A stretch of 64,000 nucleotides of DNA, taken from positions 1,817,001 to 1,881,000 of the forward strand of contig NC_135364.1 of assembly GCF_051622035.1 (NCBI RefSeq). Direction: 5' to 3'. This document shows, in pieces, positions 55,409 to 64,000 of this stretch. The DNA is from Arctopsyche grandis (taxonomy: Eukaryota; Arthropoda; Insecta; Trichoptera; Hydropsychidae). The stretch's first letter is position 1. Each line of letters begins with the position of its first letter. Both the position numbers and the translations under genes were made by a program. Below the pieces are notes generated by a model. It was not told where the DNA came from and did no database searches. It saw only the letters and a program-made list of their open reading frames with translations.

Positions 55409-58400
55409 GGGGGTATTCTAGTCTAAAGGCATACATTTTAGGTATTTTTTCAGGTGCAATAAAAAAAATATTTTTACCATCCATTATTTTACCAAATATT
55501 TATTAATGTTTGAAGAATACATAGAAAATAAAATCAAAGGAAAAAATTCAAAATTCAAAAAGTTACAGGCTGATGAAGTGAGGGGTCTCAAAAAAATGGT
55601 GCGCCCTGGTTGACACGATTCCAACCCTCCTAGTATTCCAAAATCAAAAAAGTAAATTAATTCTTAATCCAAACAAATGCTGCTATGGCATGAACGGTTA
55701 TCGGTGAACAGACGGTCTGTGAAAGAGATGGCTGCGTACGTAATGGCAGAGTAAACGAGATCATGGTGAACAGACGGGGTGAGAAAGAGATGGCCGTATA
55801 TGTAATGCCTGGAGCGCATCCTCGGTTTACGGAAAATCTGTGAACGAGTTGTCGTGTCACCGGCATGAACTACGGAAAAGTCAAACAAAAATTTTTTCGC
55901 AAAATAGCGGCTGTTTGAAATAAAAAGTCTAGTCTTTTACCAGTTTTTTTGACTTTTCCGAATTTTTTAAAAATATTGAAAATTGGAATTTTGTCATAGT
56001 TCTAGTTCATGCGATAGAGGAATGTATAGAGAAGGCTCACACCAAATTTCAAGTAAATTGGTCCGATCAGCGATCATCTATACATCAAATTTACAATAAA
56101 AAATTGCCAAAAGAAGACAAAAAATAAAGCACTCGAAGGGTGGGCAGTCAGGAAATTGGACGCACCAGCACTCGAAGGGGCCATAGCGCTCAAGAGAGAG
56201 ACTGTTTTCAATGGTGTATCTGGGAGAGGGGCTGAAGAAGTTACTCAATCGCTCAACGACCTTTTCCGCTTTGCTTGCAACGCCTCAATGCCCAAGCTTG
56301 GCAGCGGCGTGCGTCGACCCCCAGTGTACTGGTGGAATGACGGGATAGCAGAACTCCGACGGAAATGCACAGCTTGTCATCGCAGGATGCAACGACATCC
56401 CGACTGCGACGAGCGACGTCAAGCGTATAAAAAGGCTAGAAAGGCTTTGCGCAACGCAATCAAGAGAAGCAAATCGCAGTGCTGGGAAGAGATGTGCAAC
56501 TCTGTCAACGCCGATCCATGGGGTACACCTTATAAGATTGTGAGGAGGAAACTTCGGCGATCGATAGATGATCCTTACCTCAACAACCAATCAAATCTGG
56601 AGATGGTAGTTGATGGACTCTTCTCGACCCGGGAAAATTCTGACGTCATCGTCAGGAGAAATATGGACAATGATGTAACCGAACAAATACCCATCTTTAC
56701 TGACGAGGAACTAAACATGGCTGCCAGACGACTACAGACGAACAAAGCCCCAGGACCGGACTGCGTCCCAAACGCAATCATCAGACGGGTCGCTGACTCA
56801 GATCCTGCACTACTACTTGCAGTATACAACTCTTGTCTGACAGAAGGGACGTTTCCTTCTTCTTGGAAGAGACAAAGATTGGTACTTATTCCGAAGGGAA
56901 ACAAGGTCCAGAATAGCCCATCTGCATACAGGCCGCTTTGCATGCTGGACGGACTCGGCAAGCTTTTGGAGAGACTGATTCTCCAGCGGCTACAGAAGTA
57001 CCTTGAGGATCCTACGAAGGGACTTTCGCCACACCAGTTTGGCTTCCGCCCGGGGCGCTCGACAATTGAGGCAATACAACAGGTCATTGACACTGTTAAG
57101 AAAGCATGGGAGGGAAGTGTCAAAGCAAGCGGGCATGTCGTGATGATTGCACTTGATATTAAGAATGCATTCAACTCAGCAAAATGGAACCTGATCCTTG
57201 AAGCGCTCCAAAGAATTGAGACACCAGCATACTTGGAGCGGATAATCAAAAGTTATCTTTCGGACAGACAGCTGGAATACAACTGTAATGGCATTCAACG
57301 ACAGCGAACGATCACGGCAGGCGTTCCACAGGGCTCGGTACTTGGACCTGCACTGTGGAATGTCATGTATGATGGTCTTATACGTGTTCCATTTCGCCCA
57401 GAGGCGAAGATAGTTGCCTTCGCCGATGATGTAGCATTGCTAGTTGCGGCGAAATCTGTAGAACTCTTGCGAGCTATTTGTGAAGACTCGATCGGAAAGA
57501 TACGGAGATGGCTGTCGAACGCTGGATTGGAATTAGCAGTTCAAAAGACTGAGGCCGTGTTCTTCACCAGACGAAGGAAGTTAATACCGCCGCAACTCTT
57601 CATCGACGGGCACGAGGTGAAATATAATAGATCGATCCGATACCTGGGAGTATGGATCGATGACAAACTTCGCTTCACTGTACATACAGAAAAGGCGGCG
57701 GCAAAAGCAGCAGGAGTTGCCGAAGACTTGGCCAGGTTGATGCCCAACATAGGAGGACCCAAAACAAACAGAAGAAAACTTTATAATGAAGTAGTCCACT
57801 CGGTTCTGTTGTACGGCGCTCCGATATGGGCGGATGCAATGACAACGGAAAAGGCGAGACTCAACATAGCAAGAGTTCAGCGAAGAAGTGCGCTAAGAGT
57901 TGCTGCTGCATATCGCACGGTATCCGAAGCAGCCATCCTTGCAATAACAGCCATACCACCCATCGATCTGCTCGCAGAAGAGCGGAAAGCGGTCTACAGA
58001 GGGGAGCAAAAAAATGACTCAAAAGAAAGAACTATGTCTTTGTGGCAGACTCGATGGGATGCGTCAACTAAGGGTCGGTGGACCCATCGACTCATCAGAG
58101 ACCTGAGGGTTTGGAGCCGGATAAAACATGGTGAACTGTGCTTTCACCTAACTCAAATTATAACAGGACATGGCTGCTTCGGAAGCTATCTGCACAAGAT
58201 AGGAAAAAGAGCAACACCAGGATGTCATCACTGCAGTGCAGAAAACGACGATGGTGAACACACTGCATTCGATTGTCCAGCATGGAACGTACATAGAACC
58301 AATCTAAAAATGAACTCGGTGTTAACTCATTAACGATGACTAACATGATTCCTGCTATGCTTGAGAGTGCAGAGGCGTGGACAGCGTGCACTACGTTTGC

Positions 58401-58888
58401 AGTATGCATCATGCGGGAGAAAGAAGAGGCAGAACGCGATCGAGAGAAAAGAAGTCGGACTTTGTAAAATGACGAGAGCCTATATGGCTATCCTGGCTGC
58501 CACCCTTGAGCAATACTTAATTAGTAGCCGGGTGGTAGCTGAAGAGGAGGGGGGTTTTAGTGGGTAAAAATCCCACACTACCACCGGAATTAAACACGTC
58601 GGTGGTGTCTTCTAGAAGATTTCCCCCCGCCGGAAAAAAAAAAAAGTAAATTGGTCCAGTATAACTTGAGATATCATGTCAACCGTCTCGAAAAAAGTAG
58701 TTTCGAGAAAAACGCGTTTAAAGTTTCGGGTTAGCTTACGTGCCGGTCAGATGCCACGTCACTAAAGCAGCTATATCTCCGAAAATAATTGGAATTTTAA
58801 AAAATCCTCTTTAGGACATACATATTCTAAAAGGTTTAAGCTTTAAAAAAAAATTGATTTCTTCAAATTTCTAGACTTGAATACCCCC
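55409..58888. mobile_element. piggyBac-like MITE with TTAA target, split by a LINE
   Basis: Begins GGGGGTATTCTAGTCTAAAG and ends CTAGACTTGAATACCCCC, inverted repeats of about 17 bases, flanked by TTAA on both sides (55405-55408, 58889-58892). TTAA duplication is the mark of piggyBac-type elements. Without the LINE (56065-58643) the element is about 0.9 kb and has no transposase. Confidence 0.75.
56065..58643 (+). mobile_element. 5'-truncated R1/I-group LINE with long open ORF2 part (725 aa from 56156)
   Basis: Flanked by an exact 14-base target duplication AAGTAAATTGGTCC (56051-56064, 58644-58657). From 56156 one frame runs to 58333. It includes a pre-RT segment (WWNDGIAELRRKC), reverse transcriptase with NKAPGPDCVPNAII, FGFRPGRSTIEAI, ITAGVPQGSVLGPA and catalytic AFADDVALLV (about residue 420), a C-terminal region, and a zinc-knuckle-like CHHCSAENDDGEHTAFDCPAW split over about residues 690-711. 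A single frameshift near 58315 cuts off the last ~50 residues, which continue in another frame to 58467. The endonuclease is missing. The 3' end carries AGTGGGTAAAAATCCCACAC, TAGAAGATTTCC and poly-A. GC content and codon use are much higher than in the host, which marks a recent arrival. Confidence 0.9.
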
Positions 58889-59404
58889 TTAAGCTATAAA
58901 TAATTGTAAAATTTAAAATAAAATAAACTTTTGGACTGGGGTAACCAAACTTTTTTTATACAACAAAATCAGATATGTCTTTGGGCTATAAATGATTGCA
59001 AAATTTGATAATATTTTGACTAGGGTTTTTTTATACAAAAAAAATTTTCAAGTTGGAAATAAAATTTAAAAATATTCCCTTTGTTTTTATGCAATAAATG
59101 ATGACAAAATTTAAAATAAAATATTTTTTTGGACTAGGATAACCAACCATTTTATTTGCAAGTTGCAATTAAATTTTCCGGTTTTCATTTCAGGTATGAT
59201 TTAGTTACGAATACGTGGACTAATGTGGCTCATATGTTGACACCACGTTCTTATCATGCAATAGCAGTAGTAGGGAAAGACATTTATGCCATTGGAGGTG
59301 GGGAAGACTCTAATAGTCATTTAAACACAATGGAAATCTATAATACAGAACAAAATAAATGGACAGCAGCCCCACCAATGAAAGTAAAAAGTGATGAAAT
59401 TGCA

Positions 59405-61455
59405 GTAAGAATTCATTTTTACTTTATCTATGTACGTACTAACTATATATGAGGTTATGTGGTCATGCGAAAATTCAAACTCGGGATTTTGACTGATTCG
59501 AACTCAGAATCGATCACTGATCACGTTTTCATGATCTAGAAAAGATATGTATGTGTGTGTGTCTGTGTATTATGGAGACTTAAACACACGAAGTAAAACT
59601 AAATTGGTAAATCGGTAACTGAAGTTCTTATCGATACGACGAAAAGTTTACGATAATATATATTTCCGGTCTTTAAAAAAAGACCGGAAATGGTACCTCT
59701 CTGGTCAGTTTTTGATCCTGGTAGATTCATCTCGAATTCTCTTTTTTAAATTTGCAAGAAAGATCCAACTCAATTTTAACAATTGTCTATCATAAATGTA
59801 AATCGGTATGTCACCTATGACCAAATTAATATCTGGCAGGGACGTCATTTCAGCTTTTTCTTAGGGGGGGCAGGCAAAAATTGGTCAAATTGATTTTGAT
59901 TTTTTTTTATATCGGAATAAAAATGGAAAATATTCTTTGCATACATCTCATTGAGTTTTAAAATATAAAAAAATAATCTTATTTTTGAAAAAAGAATTAT
60001 AAAAATATTATGTAAAAAGACAATAAAGAAGGTTCGTAAAAATGCGAAATATTTTTTCCAAAAATCTTCACATGGTCAACAAAAATCATCCGTCAAACTG
60101 TGTCACTAAAAAACTATAAATTAACTTAATTTCTACCCATTGTCTTTTTACTTTTTCTATATACATACATGTGTACGTAATGACAATAGATGAAGTTTTG
60201 AGATCATGCAAAAATTCAAACTCAGAATCGATAACTGATCACGTTTTCATAATCTAGAAAATTGTGTGTCTGAGTGTGTGTTTCTGATTGTCTGTTTTTT
60301 TATTTTTATAATTTTATATACGTATGTACATATGTATGTATATATAAAATTATTTTTATCTCAACTGGAAGTAGTACTTTTACCCTATAAGATCGAGGTG
60401 TTTTTATGTTTTTCTTGGAAGCTTTTTGGCGTATTGAACTGATATTTCATATCTAGAATTATAAACTTAATGCCAAGTTATATATAAAATTTCGTGAACA
60501 CCCGTTAACCGACAGTGGCAGTTTACCGGATTTTTCTTTACCACACCCCTGAACGTATCAAGCTGAAAATTTATATTTGTATTCTTTGTGTATTAATATT
60601 GTTACGTACGCCGTGGATTGAGCGAATTGTACTTAGACCAACGGATATCTGTTATCGGATTAACTAAATGCATGCACTTACTTCCAAAGATTATATCTGG
60701 ACTCTAAGTGCATTTAGGCTAAACAATGACCGTTATTAGTTATTTCTCTGAATCGGTACGGGAAGACCCAATGTCTTGGAAATACATATCCGAATACGTG
60801 ACTATACAACAGGTAAACAGATTAGGCGTCCTGAGAGATCTACCCTTTATAAGGCGGTACGTAGGCGATATAATTCATTCTGGACTTAGCAGTGACACTG
60901 CGTGTATCTCCTTAATCATCAATAAATGCTGTGAAACGACTGTTGGCCTGTTACTTGGATCCTCCACCCACCCCTACGCAACAATATTGATAAGGTTTTA
61001 GTCAGAAAGCAATTTTATTAAATAACTAAATCTTCTTGCAATTGTATTTTCGGTTCCGTTAATTCTACGAAGGGAAGTCATAAATAAACGACCTTTCAGT
61101 TGTAAATAAAATGAGGTGGACCTTTCTAACAATTCGCTCCACAGGTCGAACTGCAAATCGGTATGGCACCTGTGACCAAATTAATATCTGGTCTTTGACA
61201 CATGATTGCATACAACCGGCCGCGAAACCTACTGCTGGAAATGCTCGCGCTCTAAAATGGCGTAATGTTTCATTCTCGAATTTTGTTTTTTATCGTTCTT
61301 ATATTTCTCAAATACATAGATAGAGTCGTGAGTTGGTCACATCCGAATATTTTTACTAATGAATCCTATAACACCGATTTGTATTAATGAGCTTTAAAGA
61401 CAAACACACCACAGTAAAGTCATCTATGCTGAATACCATTTGTTGCAACTTGCAG
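59405..61455. other. Intron 8 of copy F: repeats and a solo LTR, no gene
   Basis: Contains two related segments (59455-59560 and 60190-60300, phrase AACTCAGAATCGATCACTGA) that also occur at 12165-12260, a perfect short hairpin TTTCCGGTCTTT/AAAGACCGGAAA (59666-59691), and CTGGAAGTAGTACTTTTACC units of the CCGGTTTA family. The solo LTR at 60600-60984 is listed separately. Confidence 0.45.
60600..60984 (+). mobile_element. Solo LTR, gypsy-like, 385 bp, ATAT target (intron 8 of copy F)
   Basis: Starts TGTTACGTACGCC and ends CCCCTACGCAACA, flanked by ATAT (60596-60599, 60985-60988). Shares the 3' part AATAAATGCTGTGAAACGAC and CTTTATAAGGCGG with the LTR at 28260 but differs in the 5' part, so it is another subfamily. 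A short open frame inside it (60726-61001) is not a gene. Confidence 0.8.
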
Positions 61456-61917
61456 GCTGTAGCAATGGGAAACCACATTTACGTTATTGGAGGTTGTAAT
61501 TGGACATCGGCCATTAGATCAGTGGAGCGATTTGACATAAATTCTCAAACCTGGACATCTGTGGCCTGTCTTCCTGAACCAAAGCAGAGGCACAAGGCGT
61601 TTGCTTTCGACGAAAAAATCATTTGTGTCGGTGAGTATTGCAGTCATTTAAATATGTACAGTACAAATTTATCTCATTTACTGAGTGTTGTGTGATCGTT
61701 CTAAAAATTGTATCGTTTTATAAACACGAATCGTTTATTAATTTAATGTTAATATTAATCAATGTGTTTTTAAATATTTTCAGGAGGTGCTGATTCAAGA
61801 TCAGTGCTGAAATACGATCCTGTCACAGACAAATGGACAAATCATGGATCAATTTCAGAACCGCGTTCCTTTTTTAATTTATTAGTACCACCTACATACA
61901 TTATAAAGAATGAATAA

Positions 61918-62572
61918 ATTTTGAAATAAATTATCTGAAAAATACGTATTTTATTTCAATTCTACATAGTGCCGGCCCGAGGCCATTTTAGCGCCCCTGG
62001 AAAAAATGGCCCCTAAATTTGCGCCCCCCTTATACACATTTATTATATACAGTACCGGTAATTGAAATCGAATCACCCCTATATATCTTGAATTGTCACA
62101 ATTTCTTGCTAGAAGGTCTCCTTCTTTCTAAAATACTTATTTTTTTTTATCAATAGGGTAGTATTCGGAATATTTTGAGGTATACTATTAAGTTCTCGTG
62201 CGGATTTTGAGTTCATGAACATGGCGAATTTTGCTTGGTGAAAAATTGACAAATACATAATTTCGCTGTCTTCAATGGGATTGTCCACACGAAAAATTAC
62301 GTTGCAGTTGACATGTCAACAGACAAGTTTAGCACATTTCCTCAAAAATAATCGAGAAACGGAATCCGTAAATCGCAAGCCAGGTAGTCGTAGCGTAAAA
62401 AAAACAGACCCCCAAGAAAATCGGATGATAAAACGTTCGTATTAAAGGGATCGCTTGAAAACTGCCCAGGATATTAGAGAAGAATTCATACAAACGACTG
62501 GAAAGACATCATCGTCGAAACTATACGAAGACGACTTCGACAAACAGAACTTGTATTTATGTATGTGTATAT
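61918..62572. other. Intergenic end of the KLHL array
   Basis: After the stop of copy F (AATAAATT overlapping it). Near 61968 TAGTGCCGGCCCGAGGCCAT resembles the CAGTGCCG..CGAGGC end of the hAT relic at 30155; no second end was found. The rest shows no gene. Confidence 0.4.
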
Positions 62573-62592
62573 CAGTGGCGTATATTGGGTGT
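62573..62592 (+). mobile_element. Putative 5' terminus of a hAT element
   Basis: CAGTGGCGTATATTGGGTGT has the CAGTGGCG start seen in hAT elements and in the MITEs at 20666 and 45073, and it lies 443 bases before the transposase ATG, a normal hAT leader distance. Its partner end is outside the window, so this is a proposal. Confidence 0.45.
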
Positions 62593-63015
62593 GTGCTAGG
62601 TGTGCGGCGCACACCCGTGAAAACCAAAGACCACATAAAGTAGTATTTTAATACAAAATAATGTGTTGTTGTATAAACAGGCATTGATGTGTATGGTGTA
62701 TTTACCGCGTGCGCTTGGTCGTGTATGGTGTGGTGTGCAGTCTGCAGCGTGTTGTGTGTATGTAGTTTGTGCGCCGCGACGAGAGAATACCTATGCCGTG
62801 CAGCAAATTGGTGGGTTTGGTTGGAGTGTGCAGGCGGATATTCGCTTGTATAGGTTTGTTCGCGATATTAAGACGCACGGTGTGCTACGACTTCAGAGCA
62901 CCGCGCACCGCACCGCACCACTCGGCAATTGACCGAATGCGATGCGACACGTGGTCTCGTACTTTTTCGCACATTCGTATTTTTATGGTCATATTATTAC
63001 CTCTAATAACTAATA

Positions 63016-64000
63016 ATGGCTAACAGTGTTCAAGACATTTTAACTATTCCGTTTTCAAATAGAAGTTTTGAGATAAAATTAAAAATAATTAAATATGGGA
63101 AACCGTGTCCGTCTCTTCCAAATTTATCCAGTTTGCATAAAGAAAAAACAAAAGTTTACACTAGACATTTTTGCGTTTCAAATTATAAAAAATTCGAATG
63201 GATTACAGGCTGTGAAATTCGATCCAAACTTTTCTGCTGGCCATGTTTATTGTTCTCCAAAGATATTAATGTGTGGAACAAAGAAGGATTTGCTGATCTC
63301 AACCATTTGACAGCAGCACTGAAGAAACACGAAGGATCGCAGGCACACGTTCAATCATTTCTTTCCATACAAATGTTTGGCAAACAACGAATCGACGTAT
63401 TAATTGACAGTCAACGTAAAGCCGAAATAAGTCGACATAATGAACAAGTAAATAAAAATAGAGATGTTTTAAAACGAATTATTAACGCAATAATCTATCT
63501 AGGAAAACAAGAACTGTCCCTGCGAGGTCACGACGAGTCATGTAATTCCGTAAACAAAGGCAATTACATTGAATATCTAAATGCTCTTCGAGAATATGAT
63601 TCTGTTTTAGATACTCATTTAAATACTGCTACTACCTTTCGTGGTACTTCTCCAAGTATACAAAATGACATAATCGAAGCAATCGCTCATGTTATTAAAG
63701 TTCATATAAAAAATGAAGTAGAGTCAGCAAGTTTTGTTGCTATTATTCTCGATGAAACTTCAGATATAATGACAAAATCACAGCTCTCAACAGTTTTACG
63801 TTTTGTATGTAAAGGCAATGTACATGAACGGTTTATTAGTTTTACAGACGTTAGTGCTGATAAAACATCTAATGGTCTATTCCGTCACGTGGTGAACATA
63901 GTTGAAGAATTTAAAATTCAAGACAAATTGGTTGGACAGACTTATGATGGAGCAAGTGTAATGAGTGGACACGTAAATGGTTTGCAATCCAAAGTCCTCA
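63016..64000 (+). CDS. hAT transposase (ZMYM/TTF-finger, DUF4371 type), N-terminal 328 aa, runs off window
   Basis: From ATG at 63016 the frame is open to the last base. The start MANSVQDILTIPFSN is followed by a TTF/MYM-type zinc-finger region (HFCVSNYKKFEWITGC, LFCWPCLLFSKD, HLTAALKKHEGSQAHVQ), typical of the family annotated as zinc finger MYM-type protein 1-like, then a DUF4371 region. The first catalytic carboxylate is likely the Asp of IILDETSDI (residue 246) and the second that of QTYDGASVMSG (residue 311). These proteins cut and paste hAT DNA transposons; the C-terminal catalytic Glu and dimerisation domain lie beyond the window. No stop or frameshift in 985 bases, in contrast to the other elements here, so it is young and possibly active. 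The leader 62573-63015 is less AT-rich than its surroundings. Confidence 0.85.
   Translation, partial: MANSVQDILTIPFSNRSFEIKLKIIKYGKPCPSLPNLSSLHKEKTKVYTRHFCVSNYKKFEWITGCEIRSKLFCWPCLLFSKDINVWNKEGFADLNHLTAALKKHEGSQAHVQSFLSIQMFGKQRIDVLIDSQRKAEISRHNEQVNKNRDVLKRIINAIIYLGKQELSLRGHDESCNSVNKGNYIEYLNALREYDSVLDTHLNTATTFRGTSPSIQNDIIEAIAHVIKVHIKNEVESASFVAIILDETSDIMTKSQLSTVLRFVCKGNVHERFISFTDVSADKTSNGLFRHVVNIVEEFKIQDKLVGQTYDGASVMSGHVNGLQSKVL

Larger units (their letters stand above)
51945..61917 (+). pseudogene. KLHL copy F: all 10 exons, exon 6 disrupted by a solo LTR
   Basis: Exons: 51945-52063, 52142-52296, 52378-52580, 52956-53153, 53244-53423, 6 from 53500 (interrupted at 53646, resuming 53887 to the donor near 53893), 54598-54749, 59194-59404, 61456-61630, 61784-61917. 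Apart from the LTR the frame would be complete (about 559 codons) and all other splice sites hold. Start MSKFNGKVPEQRAK, BTB with NIDLVVGNNRFQVHKL, complete BACK, Kelch blades with GGDDDT, GGQNNEEE, GGGEDSNS and GGCNWTS. The LTR brings an in-frame stop at 53689-53691 and a net +1 shift, so the protein would end after the BACK domain and one and a half blades. In Kelch 1 the usual Trp is Cys (NDKCYTY). Since the other exons show no decay, the disruption looks recent and might be polymorphic. A truncated BTB-BACK protein remains possible. Confidence 0.85.

Noticed and set aside
56285-57799. Minus-strand open frames of 70-220 codons
   Set aside because: They are opposite the LINE reverse transcriptase reading frame and are explained by its GC-rich codon use.
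60726-61001. 91-codon open frame
   Set aside because: It lies inside and beyond a solo LTR with clear TG..CA ends and ATAT duplications; no domain.

Overview
The window is nuclear DNA from an arthropod, most likely an insect; nothing in it fixes the order. It is very AT-rich, its genes are split into short exons with GT..AG introns, it is full of TACATACATATGTATG-type microsatellites, and it carries many eukaryotic transposon families (non-LTR, LTR, hAT, PIF/Harbinger, piggyBac-like, Helitron-like, SINE). There is no bacterial-style gene organisation. The gene models below were built by hand from the sequence, by aligning paralogous copies and requiring splice signals and reading frame to agree.

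The core is a tandem array of BTB-BACK-Kelch (KLHL-type) genes, all on the + strand and sharing one 10-exon structure. Four copies keep an open reading frame end to end: A (1993-7048, 578 aa), B (10207-13939, 558 aa), C (24042-31624, 557 aa) and E (40014-47874, 527 aa, with an in-frame 32-codon loss at the start of BACK). Copy F (51945-61917) has all ten exons, but a solo LTR sits inside exon 6 and introduces a stop. Copy D (34375-36530) lacks exons 1-3 and 7 and is a pseudogene. Three orphan 3'-terminal exon copies lie at 16178-16311, 18937-19070 and 32900-33033. Proteins of this class are normally substrate receptors of Cullin-3 ubiquitin ligases: BTB and BACK bind Cul3 and dimerise, and the six-bladed Kelch propeller binds the target. 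Between the copies, the residues just after each double glycine of the blades vary much more than the blade cores, which suggests diversification of the binding face.

Layout: 1-7700 and 8180-15000 are two tandem copies of one ~8.2 kb unit (5' flank with an antisense non-LTR fragment, then a gene). 15500-20200 is a gene-poor segment, duplicated at about 30690-34040, that carries orphan exons, a GC-rich minisatellite and a LINE 3' end. 20200-24000 holds a MITE and a 1.83 kb hAT relic with a perfect 8-bp target duplication. 24042-31624 is gene C, whose introns are swollen by a Helitron-like end, an inverted-repeat element, a solo LTR, a foldback element and a hAT relic. 34375-36530 is pseudogene D. 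36.5-40 kb holds repeats and a tRNA-derived SINE. 40-47.9 kb is gene E. 48.9-51.4 kb holds a PIF/Harbinger derivative and a LINE fragment. 51.9-61.9 kb is gene F, with a piggyBac-like element containing an R1/I-group LINE in its seventh intron. The last 1.4 kb is the 5' part of a hAT element whose transposase stays open to the window edge.

Because the paralogues are collinear, many insertions can be compared with an empty site in a sister gene. This gives unusually direct proof of insertion, target duplications and relative age.
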